A stretch of DNA of 52,441 nucleotides from a virus, in the IMG/VR virus record IMGVR_UViG_3300003781_000003, positions 1 through 52,441 of that record; one strand, given 5' to 3'. Below the pieces are notes generated by a model, which saw nothing but the letters and a program-made list of their open reading frames with translations, was not told where the DNA came from and made no database searches. The first letter of the stretch is position 1; each line of letters begins with the position of its first letter. Below, piece by piece: positions 21,684 through 29,107 of this stretch. Both the position numbers and the translations under genes were made by a program.

Positions 21684-23336
21684 ATGATAACAAAATACAT
21701 TGCAAACACAAACATTGGAACTTACTTTACTCAAGGGAAAGTTTATGAATTAGAACAAGATAAAGATGGCACTTTATACTTCATCGACGATGAACCAAGC
21801 AGACATGAAGTGTCGAGACGATGGTTAGATGAAAACTTCTTTGCTAAAGTACCAGCACAAAGAAAAACAATTTTCCCAGCAACATTGCTTTGTGATTTTT
21901 ACAAGATTTCTCATATGATTCAATATCCATTCAGCACGGAATTTATTTATTCTACTTGGACTCCAAGAAGCAACAAATACTTCCCACAAGCTGAAAAAGT
22001 GGTTGTGTTCGGTGTACAATCAACTATTAAAAAATACATTATTGATTACTTCAATGAACATTTCTTCAGCCGTCCATTGTTTGAAGTTGTTGAAGAATAC
22101 AAACGTGTGCTTAAACATACGCTTGGCAATCAAAATCCTGACGCTTCACACATCGAAGCTTTACACAACTTGGGATATTTACCAATCAGAATTAAAGCTT
22201 TAAAAGAAGGAACTCGTGTGCCAATGAAAACTCCAATCGTTACAATTGAAAACACACACAAAGATTTCTTCTGGTTAACAAATTACTTAGAAACATTGCT
22301 TTCAAATGAATTTTGGTTACCAATGACATCAGCTACAATTGCCTACGAATACCGTCAATTGTTGAATGATTTCGCAATTTTAACAACTGGTTCTACAGCT
22401 GGTGTAGAATTCCAAGGTCATGATTTCTCAATGCGTGGCATGGGTGCACTTGAAGCTTCAATTAGCTCTGGCGCAGGTCATTTATTATCATTCTCAGGAA
22501 CTGACACAATTCCTTCAATCATGATGTTAGAAAAATATTACAATGCTAACATTGAAGAAGAAATGGTTGGTACTTCAATCCCAGCAACTGAACACTCAGT
22601 AATGTGCAGTTACGGACAAACAAACGAATTTGATTTATTCAAACATTTAATCACGGAAGTATATGCTAACGGATTCTTCTCTGTAGTATCTGATACTTGG
22701 GATTTCTGGAAAGTTGTTGGCGAATACCTACCGAAGCTGAAAAAAGAAATCATGGAACGTGATGGTCGAGTTGTTATTCGTCCTGACAGTGGCGACCCTG
22801 TAAAAATCCTATGCGGTGACCCAAATGGAGCTACTGAATTAGAGCGTAAAGGTTTAATTGAATGTCTGTGGGACATTTTCGGTGGAACAATCACTGACCA
22901 AGGATATAAATTGCTTGATACTCACATTGGAGCTATTTACGGTGATTCAATCACATTAGAACGTGCTCGTGATATTGTAACACAACTTGAAGCTAAAGGT
23001 TTCGCAAGCACAAACGTAGTATTCGGAATTGGCAGTTTCACTTATCAATACAACACTCGAGATACGTTTGGATTTGCAATGAAAGCTACGTATGCTCAAG
23101 TAGATGGAGAAGAACGTTTACTATTCAAAGACCCGAAAACAGATGATGGCACTAAGAAATCTCAACGTGGTCGAGTTCATGTTCATGAAGGTCCAGACGG
23201 AGAAATCAAATTTGTTGACGGATTATTCAAAGACCAAACGGTTAAAACGCCTGACCTATTAGAAACAGTATTTGAAGATGGCGAGCTATTACGTGACCAA
23301 ACGTTAGCTGAAATTCGTGAAATCTTACACGGTTAA
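21684..23336 (+). CDS. nadV: Nicotinamide phosphoribosyltransferase-like enzyme (NadV/Namat-type)
   Basis: 550 aa. About residues 70-550 match the NAMPT/NadV family: FPATLLCDFYKISHM, the active-site loop GTSIPATEHSVMCSYG near 297, RPDSGDP near 370, and FGIGSFTYQYNTRDTFGFA. The first 70 residues are an added module with beta-strands (FTQGKVYELEQDKDGTLYF). NAMPT makes NMN from nicotinamide and PRPP; in NARP1 the homologue joins nicotinamide to ADPR-PP to make NAD directly. It lies 15 bp after Prs in one operon. No NMN adenylyltransferase is visible nearby, which favours the NARP1 reading. Confidence 0.92.
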   Translation: MITKYIANTNIGTYFTQGKVYELEQDKDGTLYFIDDEPSRHEVSRRWLDENFFAKVPAQRKTIFPATLLCDFYKISHMIQYPFSTEFIYSTWTPRSNKYFPQAEKVVVFGVQSTIKKYIIDYFNEHFFSRPLFEVVEEYKRVLKHTLGNQNPDASHIEALHNLGYLPIRIKALKEGTRVPMKTPIVTIENTHKDFFWLTNYLETLLSNEFWLPMTSATIAYEYRQLLNDFAILTTGSTAGVEFQGHDFSMRGMGALEASISSGAGHLLSFSGTDTIPSIMMLEKYYNANIEEEMVGTSIPATEHSVMCSYGQTNEFDLFKHLITEVYANGFFSVVSDTWDFWKVVGEYLPKLKKEIMERDGRVVIRPDSGDPVKILCGDPNGATELERKGLIECLWDIFGGTITDQGYKLLDTHIGAIYGDSITLERARDIVTQLEAKGFASTNVVFGIGSFTYQYNTRDTFGFAMKATYAQVDGEERLLFKDPKTDDGTKKSQRGRVHVHEGPDGEIKFVDGLFKDQTVKTPDLLETVFEDGELLRDQTLAEIREILHG

Positions 23337-23342
23337 TATGAG

Positions 23343-23370
23343 CGAGGGATTTTTCCCTCGTTTCATTTTT
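23343..23370 (+). terminator. Intrinsic terminator (moderate)
   Basis: CGAGGGA, 4-nt loop, TCCCTCG, then TTTCATTTTT. Confidence 0.75.
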
Positions 23371-23379
23371 AATAAAAAG

Positions 23380-23397
23380 TTGAATATTAATATTCAA
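23380..23397. repeat. 18-bp palindrome copy 6
   Basis: Perfect TTGAATATTAATATTCAA, starting exactly 39 bp before the class A -35 at 23419. Confidence 0.9.
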
Positions 23398-23418
23398 AAA
23401 TTAAACTTAAAATGCCAC

Positions 23419-23446
23419 CTTACATTTTAAATGCTGTCAATACAAT
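23419..23446 (+). promoter_or_regulatory. Class A promoter P16
   Basis: CTTACA, 16 bp ending TCAA, TACAAT, then GTAA; palindrome copy 6 upstream at the 39-bp offset. Confidence 0.8.
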
Positions 23447-23474
23447 GACATTGTAAACAAAAGGAGGAAATGAA

Positions 23475-23879
23475 ATGTACGGAATTAAAGAAGATGAATT
23501 AGTATATTTAACACCTGAGGAAAGAAAGAACTTGCTTAAATTGGTATTGTTAGAAATTGAGGATAATGACCCATCATCTTTCACGTTTAAAGGTGATGAG
23601 ACCAAAAAACAAACACATTACGATGTACGAAATGATTTGATTTATGATGCTGTTCATTTAGCACGTAAAATGGATTATAAAGCTGGTTTCGTGATTCACA
23701 CACCTGTAACTGAAATTATTGAAAAAGGCTGGGATGAGCGTTGGGGCGTTGTTGCTTACATCGAACTTCCTACAGGTCAAGTATCATGGCACATTGAAAG
23801 CCCCGATATTAAATATGATGGACACACATACAAAGATAAACATGACCGAATTTTAGCATATACTAAAGAGGAGAAATAA
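23475..23879 (+). CDS. Hypothetical protein
   Basis: 134 aa. The C-terminal part (WGVVAYIELPTGQVSWHIES, then HDRILAYTKEEK) resembles a conserved phage family of unknown function. AGGAGG sets the start. It leads a four-gene operon under a palindrome-linked class A promoter. Confidence 0.65.
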   Translation: MYGIKEDELVYLTPEERKNLLKLVLLEIEDNDPSSFTFKGDETKKQTHYDVRNDLIYDAVHLARKMDYKAGFVIHTPVTEIIEKGWDERWGVVAYIELPTGQVSWHIESPDIKYDGHTYKDKHDRILAYTKEEK

Positions 23880-23880
23880 A

Positions 23881-24039
23881 ATGAAGTACTATAAAGAAGG
23901 GCATGTTCATGAGATTATAAAACTCTATGAGAAATTATTAGATTTAAACTATTGGGAATTCAAAGAGCACGAGAAACTCAGAAAAAAAATCGAGAACGCA
24001 GAAGCTCATATGATTAAACACGCCAAGGAGGAGAATTAA
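23881..24039 (+). CDS. Hypothetical helical protein
   Basis: 52 aa, charged and helical (begins MKYYKEGHVHEIIKLYEKLL). GAGGAG before the ATG is a good SD. 1 bp after the previous stop. Unknown. Confidence 0.6.
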   Translation: MKYYKEGHVHEIIKLYEKLLDLNYWEFKEHEKLRKKIENAEAHMIKHAKEEN

Positions 24040-24040
24040 A

Positions 24041-24232
24041 ATGAAAAAACGCTATTTAAAAACAAAACGCAAACCAGAATCAACACAGGAGCAGGAATAC
24101 AAAAAGCTTAAAGAATTCTATCACGGGCATACAATGATTGTTCATGATGATGTGGTAACAATGCGTATTATGATTACTGATTATTGTAAAAAATATGGCA
24201 AAAGCTTTGACGAAGTGTTGTGGTCGTTCTAA
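24041..24232 (+). CDS. Hypothetical basic protein
   Basis: 63 aa, with a basic N-terminus MKKRYLKTKRKPESTQEQEY and a helical end. AAGGAGGAG sets the start. Overlaps the next ORF by one base (TAATG). Unknown. Confidence 0.6.
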   Translation: MKKRYLKTKRKPESTQEQEYKKLKEFYHGHTMIVHDDVVTMRIMITDYCKKYGKSFDEVLWSF

Positions 24233-24417
24233 TGAAAAACAGATATTGGGTGTTCGCATTTGACCAATTTTATCCTTGTGGAGGATTAAGCGATGTTATT
24301 GGCAAATTTGATAACATTGAGGATGCTGAAAAATGTTATCGTGAAAATCAAGGATATGATGCTGTTTACATTTACGATATGCTGGAAGATAAATATGCTG
24401 GAGAAGACGAGGATTAA
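24232..24417 (+). CDS. Hypothetical small protein
   Basis: 61 aa, beginning MKNRYWVFAFDQFYPCGGLS and with FDNIEDAEKCYRENQGYD, a pattern common in small phage proteins with a beta-alpha-beta ferredoxin-like shape. No separate SD; coupled to the upstream stop. The terminator stem overlaps the stop codon. Confidence 0.6.
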   Translation: MKNRYWVFAFDQFYPCGGLSDVIGKFDNIEDAEKCYRENQGYDAVYIYDMLEDKYAGEDED

Positions 24418-24430
24418 TTCTCGTCTTTTT
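24404..24430 (+). terminator. Intrinsic terminator
   Basis: AAGACGAG pairs with CTCGTCTT (24420-24427), then Ts. Confidence 0.85.
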
Positions 24431-24441
24431 ATTTTTATCTG

Positions 24442-24470
24442 TTTACATTGGTATACAAATATGTTATGAT
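24442..24470 (+). promoter_or_regulatory. Class B promoter
   Basis: TTTACA, 17 bp, TATGAT with extended TG (TGTTATGAT). It drives the SprT-like gene. Confidence 0.7.
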
Positions 24471-24501
24471 TGTATTAACAAAACAAGAGGGAGATGTTAA
24501 T

Positions 24502-25029
24502 ATGAACGCAGTTGAATATTATACAAGCTTAGAATACGATGAAAGATATTGGCGTGATATTAGGTTTTTAACGAAGGTCGCAGCTGATTTCGTTGAAAAG
24601 CATTATAATCTTGAGCTGAGTATTCCGATTGTTATTAATGGACGGATAGGAAAAATTCTTGGCAGGTTTGCCAGACGAGCAGGAGAAAAGAAATCGCTCC
24701 GAATTGAATTAAATAAAAACATGACAACGAACGCATCTAAACAAGACATATGTTCAACATTGATACACGAGCTAATACATTACGCATTGTTTGAGCTTGA
24801 CAAACCATACTTGGACGGAGAAGAATATTTCGAAAACGAACTACGCAAGCACGGTGGGTGTAGTACGTATACAAAAAGGCCAAAAATGGAGCGTTGTGTG
24901 TATGTATGTGAAAAATGTGATAACGTTGTAGCTTTAAAATTTAGACGTTCAAATGCGCTAGTGAGCGGAAATTATCAATCAAGTTGTTGCACAGCTGGAA
25001 TCAAATATGCAGGGAAAAAAATAATGTAA
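24502..25029 (+). CDS. SprT-like zinc metalloprotein
   Basis: 175 aa from ATG 24502 (GAGGGAG upstream). The HExxH zinc site is HELIHY (His89, Glu90, His93), followed by the ELRKHGGC segment and a C-terminal zinc ribbon with CEKC and SCC. This is the SprT/Spartan-like layout; relatives cut proteins crosslinked to DNA. In a phage it might clear DNA-protein blocks or act as a protease on host factors. Host-type promoter suggests expression apart from the flanking class A operons. Confidence 0.8.
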   Translation: MNAVEYYTSLEYDERYWRDIRFLTKVAADFVEKHYNLELSIPIVINGRIGKILGRFARRAGEKKSLRIELNKNMTTNASKQDICSTLIHELIHYALFELDKPYLDGEEYFENELRKHGGCSTYTKRPKMERCVYVCEKCDNVVALKFRRSNALVSGNYQSSCCTAGIKYAGKKIM

Positions 25030-25056
25030 GAGCGAAAATTCGCTCTTATTTTTTTT
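25027..25056 (+). terminator. Intrinsic terminator
   Basis: TAAGAGCGA pairs with TCGCTCTTA, then eight Ts; includes the stop codon. Confidence 0.92.
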
Positions 25057-25062
25057 GGCATC

Positions 25063-25090
25063 CTGTCAGCTTAAATTTGTTCAATATAAT
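25063..25090 (+). promoter_or_regulatory. Class A promoter P17 (variant -35)
   Basis: CTGTCA, 16 bp ending TCAA, TATAAT, then GTAA; heads the helicase operon. Confidence 0.65.
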
Positions 25091-25117
25091 AATAAAGTAA
25101 TAGCGGAGGTGAATGTT

Positions 25118-25666
25118 ATGGTGAAAAAAGCACCAGTTCAAAACAGGTTATTAATGTGTCATGGCGTAGAATGTAAATTGTTAAACAAAAAACATCGAGC
25201 TATAGATTTGATAGATTCTCCAAGAAATAAATCAAAAAGATTTTGCAAACCGTGTTTTGATAAGGAAATGGAAGAAAACAGACAAAAACAAATGCTGGAA
25301 GCAACAATTTGTCGCATATTTGAAATCCCTAGCTTAGGAGAAAAAGGAAATTTATTAAAAACTCAAGTAAAAAGATTGCAGGACAAAGGATATACGACAA
25401 AAAATATCAGGTTGTCTTTAGAATATTTCGTTAATGTCAAGCAAGAAAAAGTTACAAAAAGCAAAGGTATTGGGATTGTTCCTTATATTCATGATGAAAT
25501 GATTGAATATCACAAGAACAAATTAGCTAAATCAACATCAACACAAGCTTTGGATGTTGGCGTAACAAAAATAAAAATGAATTATCCCAAAAGACGTTAC
25601 AATCACAAAGAAGCAAAACTAATTAATTTGGAGGAATTGGCAAATGGAATCAAAAACAACAGCTGA
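25118..25666 (+). CDS. Putative replication accessory protein with zinc site (possible helicase loader)
   Basis: 182 aa from ATG 25118 (GGAGG upstream). Near the N-terminus CHGVEC and RFCKPC, 28 residues apart, could bind zinc; the middle is a basic helical region (LLKTQVKRLQDKGYTTKNIR). It overlaps the DnaB-type helicase gene by 23 bases, so both are made together. Genes in this position are often helicase loaders or origin proteins, but I do not recognise the family. Confidence 0.55.
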   Translation: MVKKAPVQNRLLMCHGVECKLLNKKHRAIDLIDSPRNKSKRFCKPCFDKEMEENRQKQMLEATICRIFEIPSLGEKGNLLKTQVKRLQDKGYTTKNIRLSLEYFVNVKQEKVTKSKGIGIVPYIHDEMIEYHKNKLAKSTSTQALDVGVTKIKMNYPKRRYNHKEAKLINLEELANGIKNNS

Positions 25667-27236
25667 AATTGTAAAATATCTTAACCCAACAAGAAATATT
25701 TATTCCGTATTAGGAAACATTTGCATTAATCCTCGAGCTTTGAAAGACCCTGAAGTACATTTAAGCGAAGAAGATTTCGTGCAGGATTTTCACAAAATCG
25801 TATTTAGCGCAATTAACAACATTGTATATTCTGGCGATGAAGTAGCTACGATTACAGAAGTTGATATTGATAACTTCCTGGCTCCACATGGCGATTTGTA
25901 CAATATTTGGAAAGAAAACAACGGTATTGATTACATGAGAAAATCAATAGCTCATTCGAACATTGAAACGTTTAAGCTAAACTATGATTCGCTCAAAAAG
26001 TATTCATTGCTACGAAATTATTTAGCTGAAGGAGTTAGTATTAAGGATATTTTCGATTATGAAAGCACAGATTTAAAAATCTTCAATGATGGCAGACAAA
26101 GAATCGAAAAAATGAAGCTTGAAGAAATGGTCGAACATTTTTCATTGAAAATGGCAGCTCTTAGAAATAAATGGAGTATCAGCAAGAACTCTAAAAATTT
26201 CACAGCTGGCGACGATTTAGATTCGTTACTCGATGAAATGAATCAAGACCCAGAATTTGGTTATCCTTTCTCAAACGGTTATTATAATGCCATTTTCCGT
26301 GGTATGCGACCAGGTAAATTTATGTTACGTTCAGCAACTACAGGTGGCGGTAAAACTCGTCAATCATTAGCTGATATGTGTAATATTTCATGTGACGAAA
26401 TTTACAGCTATGAGAAAAAAGCTTGGGTAAAAAATGGTATCGTTAAACCAACATTATTCATATCTACCGAGCTTGAAAAACGTGAGTTACAAACTGTAAT
26501 GTTAGCTTATATCACTGGTATCAATGAAGATGTAATCAAAAACGGTAAATATAGCCAAGCAACATTAGCACGTTTAAGCTACGGAATTAACGTGTTAAAA
26601 CGAGCTCCGATTTATGCGGTGTATGTAGATGATTTCTCAATTGCTGATATTGAAGGTATTATTGAGCAATACATCATTGAAAAAGATGTTGAATTTGTGG
26701 CATTCGATTACATTCAAATGACAGCAAAATTAGCTCGTACAATGCAAAACGCTTTTGGTAATTCGTTACGTGAGGACCAAATCTTAGTTCAATTTTCTGG
26801 TGCCATGAAACTGTTGGCAAATAAATACCAGATTTATATTATCTCGTCCACACAGTTAAACCGTAATTCTAAAGACGTAGAAAACCGTGATACACAATCA
26901 CTACGAGGCGGTTCAGCTACAGCAGATAAAGTTGACCACGGTTTAATGTCATTCCGTGCAACAGCGAAGGACCATGAAAACCTTGACCATATCCTAAAAC
27001 ACAAACAATATAAACAGCCAAACTTCTCACATTGGGTTTACAAAAACCGTTCAGGTCGTACAGCTGTTATTATTTGGACACGAATGGATTTAGGAACTAT
27101 GCGTGAAGAATTGTGCTTCATGACAGATACAGATTTCAACTTAATTACGGATATTGTGCCGATTGAGGTAGAAATGACGGAAGAAACGGTAGCTTTCGAG
27201 AAACAACATCAAGAAGACATTGTTGTCGATTTCTAA
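25644..27236 (+). CDS. Replicative DNA helicase, DnaB type (YorI-like)
   Basis: 530 aa. An N-terminal helical domain of about 180 residues precedes a RecA-fold: Walker A ATTGGGKTRQ (231-240), an ISTELEKREL segment, Walker B VEFVAFDYIQM, motif H3 IYIISSTQLNR and the arginine-finger loop DTQSLRGGSATADKVDHG. This is the SF4 hexameric helicase that unwinds the fork. Followed by primase, RecJ and polymerase as in SPbeta. SD GGAGG lies inside the upstream overlapping gene. The C-terminus ends acidic-hydrophobic, EDIVVDF. Confidence 0.92.
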   Translation: MESKTTAEIVKYLNPTRNIYSVLGNICINPRALKDPEVHLSEEDFVQDFHKIVFSAINNIVYSGDEVATITEVDIDNFLAPHGDLYNIWKENNGIDYMRKSIAHSNIETFKLNYDSLKKYSLLRNYLAEGVSIKDIFDYESTDLKIFNDGRQRIEKMKLEEMVEHFSLKMAALRNKWSISKNSKNFTAGDDLDSLLDEMNQDPEFGYPFSNGYYNAIFRGMRPGKFMLRSATTGGGKTRQSLADMCNISCDEIYSYEKKAWVKNGIVKPTLFISTELEKRELQTVMLAYITGINEDVIKNGKYSQATLARLSYGINVLKRAPIYAVYVDDFSIADIEGIIEQYIIEKDVEFVAFDYIQMTAKLARTMQNAFGNSLREDQILVQFSGAMKLLANKYQIYIISSTQLNRNSKDVENRDTQSLRGGSATADKVDHGLMSFRATAKDHENLDHILKHKQYKQPNFSHWVYKNRSGRTAVIIWTRMDLGTMREELCFMTDTDFNLITDIVPIEVEMTEETVAFEKQHQEDIVVDF

Positions 27237-27243
27237 TGAAAAT

Positions 27244-27280
27244 GGAGCTTGAAGCCATGCGGTTTCTGGCTCCCTTTTTT
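27244..27280 (+). terminator. Intrinsic terminator
   Basis: GGAGC ... GCTCC outer stem enclosing a GAA-CC/GG-TTC inner stem, then six Ts. Confidence 0.85.
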
Positions 27281-27308
27281 ATAGTAAAATAAATATTTTA
27301 CGAGCTTC

Positions 27309-27336
27309 CTTACATTTATGGTGTTTTCAATACAAT
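27309..27336 (+). promoter_or_regulatory. Class A promoter P18
   Basis: CTTACA, 16 bp ending TCAA, TACAAT; drives the Rha-nuclease fusion. Confidence 0.8.
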
Positions 27337-27363
27337 AATAAAAAATGTTCGGAGGGTGATAAA

Positions 27364-27939
27364 ATGGATAGTGTTTATATAGCAAAATTATTTAACAAAA
27401 GACATTCAGAAATTATGAGAATCATTAGGAAAATTGAAGAAGAAATAGCAGATGATATTTTTCATAAAAATTTCATTAAGGAACAATACAATCATCGTGG
27501 GAATTTTTATGATAAAGTGTCTTTTAAGAATCAAGGAATGGAAATATTGTTTGCTAAAATGAGGTTAACTTCTGAAGAAGTGATAATGGTATCAAACATG
27601 TTTAATTTGAAAACATTGATAGTTGATTCCAATAGAAAAGAAGTTGAATTTTTAGATAAAATAGAAAAGCAATTAACAGTGTTTGGTATAAATGAATTTT
27701 CTCGACAGCATAATGTGCTTGGGAAAAGGGTTGATTTATATTTGCCACAAATTGGAATAGCCATTGAATATGATGAAAATGACCATGCTGGTTATTCATA
27801 TGAAGACCAATTTGGCAGACAACGATTGATTGAAGAAGAATTGAATTGTGAATTTATTCGATTAACAGATGTTAAAGATGATGATACAAATTGTGCTTTA
27901 GTTTTAAAAGAATTATTAAGACGTGGAAAGATAGCTTAG
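27364..27939 (+). CDS. Rha-like N-terminus fused to a DUF559/Vsr-like nuclease domain
   Basis: 191 aa. Residues 1-65 match the phage Rha/regulatory family (SVYIAKLFNKRHSEIMRIIR and FKNQGMEILFAKM). Residues 100-190 read like a small PD-(D/E)xK endonuclease: FSRQHNVLGKRVDLYLPQIG, then IAIEYDENDHAG and RQRLIEEELNCEFIRL. Rha domains bind DNA or modulate regulation; the C-terminal fold nicks DNA in Vsr-like enzymes. Lying alone between helicase and primase genes with its own promoter, it looks inserted, perhaps as a homing-type element. Confidence 0.75.
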   Translation: MDSVYIAKLFNKRHSEIMRIIRKIEEEIADDIFHKNFIKEQYNHRGNFYDKVSFKNQGMEILFAKMRLTSEEVIMVSNMFNLKTLIVDSNRKEVEFLDKIEKQLTVFGINEFSRQHNVLGKRVDLYLPQIGIAIEYDENDHAGYSYEDQFGRQRLIEEELNCEFIRLTDVKDDDTNCALVLKELLRRGKIA

Positions 27940-27951
27940 GCTATCTTTTTT
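27928..27951 (+). terminator. Intrinsic terminator
   Basis: AAGATAGC, TTAG loop, GCTATCTT and Ts. Confidence 0.9.
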
Positions 27952-27952
27952 C

Positions 27953-27980
27953 CTTACATTTAAAACATATTCAATACAAT
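27953..27980 (+). promoter_or_regulatory. Class A promoter P19
   Basis: CTTACA, 16 bp ending TCAA, TACAAT; drives the primase. Confidence 0.8.
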
Positions 27981-28002
27981 AGTTACTGAAGGAGGAATAA
28001 AG

Positions 28003-29046
28003 ATGAATGCCAACGAGGTCAAAGATATTTTAACAACCCAAAATGTAATTGATTTGCTGAATGACCTAGGGGGTTCTCCTTATCAACGTGGTAACGTAGT
28101 TTATTCATTGAGTGTTTGCCACCATGGGGATTCTCACAAATTATTGTATTATCCAGCAAATAAACTGTTTCATTGTTATTCTGGCTGTTCTTGCAGTTAT
28201 GATATATTCTCATTGGTTGAAAAAACGATGGGATTAGATTTCACTGAAGCATTTCGTTTTGTGTGCATGAAATTTGGTATCTCATATACAGGGTTGTACA
28301 ATTATTCAAATGCTGTAGACAGTTCATTTTTCAATGCGTTTGAATCAAAACAAGAAACATACGAATTACGCAAACTAAATAAAAACCTTTTACGAAGTTA
28401 TCATGAATTATATCATAAAGCTTGGGTTGATGAGGGGATTTCAGCTCGTTCGATGGCAAAGTATAATATTCGATTTTCAATAGCGAATAATCAAATTGTT
28501 ATACCACATTATGATTTGGAAGGAAATCTTATTGGTGTACGTGCCAGAAATATGGACGAAGAAATGGTTTCAGCGGGCATGAAATATTTTCCCGTCCGTC
28601 ACAAAGGTGACATTTTAAGACACCCTACAGGGGCTGTATTGTATGGTTTGAATTTTAACCGTGAACACATTGAAAAATATAAAACGATTATCCTGTTCGA
28701 AGCTGAAAAATCTGTTATGCAATTAGATACGATATGGCCAGAAATGTCAATCGGAGCATGTGTAAGTGGTAGCGCATTGTCTCAAGCTCAAGTTGACATT
28801 ATTAAAAGCTTAGATGTCGAACATGTAATCATAGCTCCTGATAAAGAGTTCACCGAAGTTGGAAGCGAAGAAGATGCTTTTTACCGTAAAAAAATTGGTT
28901 CAACATTCGTTTCAAAGCTTAAAGCAATGTTTAATGTTTCTGTTCTTTGGGACGAATTAGATTTGCTTGGTGAAAAAATGTCGCCAACCGATAAAGGGAA
29001 AGAAGTTTTCGAACAACTTTGGGAAACAAAGAAAATGATAATATAA
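28003..29046 (+). CDS. DNA primase, DnaG-type (YorJ-like)
   Basis: 347 aa. The N-terminus holds a CHC2-like zinc site (VCHHGDSHKLLYYPANKLFH, then CYSGCSC). The C-terminal half is a Toprim fold: IILFEAEKSVMQ supplies the catalytic Glu and HVIIAPDKEF the acidic second motif. It should make RNA primers at the fork together with the helicase 0.8 kb upstream. Shorter than host DnaG (about 600 aa), lacking a helicase-binding C-terminal domain. AGGAGG sets the start. Confidence 0.85.
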   Translation: MNANEVKDILTTQNVIDLLNDLGGSPYQRGNVVYSLSVCHHGDSHKLLYYPANKLFHCYSGCSCSYDIFSLVEKTMGLDFTEAFRFVCMKFGISYTGLYNYSNAVDSSFFNAFESKQETYELRKLNKNLLRSYHELYHKAWVDEGISARSMAKYNIRFSIANNQIVIPHYDLEGNLIGVRARNMDEEMVSAGMKYFPVRHKGDILRHPTGAVLYGLNFNREHIEKYKTIILFEAEKSVMQLDTIWPEMSIGACVSGSALSQAQVDIIKSLDVEHVIIAPDKEFTEVGSEEDAFYRKKIGSTFVSKLKAMFNVSVLWDELDLLGEKMSPTDKGKEVFEQLWETKKMII

Positions 29047-29048
29047 TC

Positions 29049-29076
29049 CTTACAGCATAAAAATGAACAATACAAT
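29049..29076 (+). promoter_or_regulatory. Class A promoter P20
   Basis: CTTACA, 16 bp, TACAAT (ACAA precedes the -10); starts 3 bases after the primase stop. Confidence 0.75.
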
Positions 29077-29107
29077 AACTTAGACGAAACCGAAAAGGAG
29101 TAATGAT

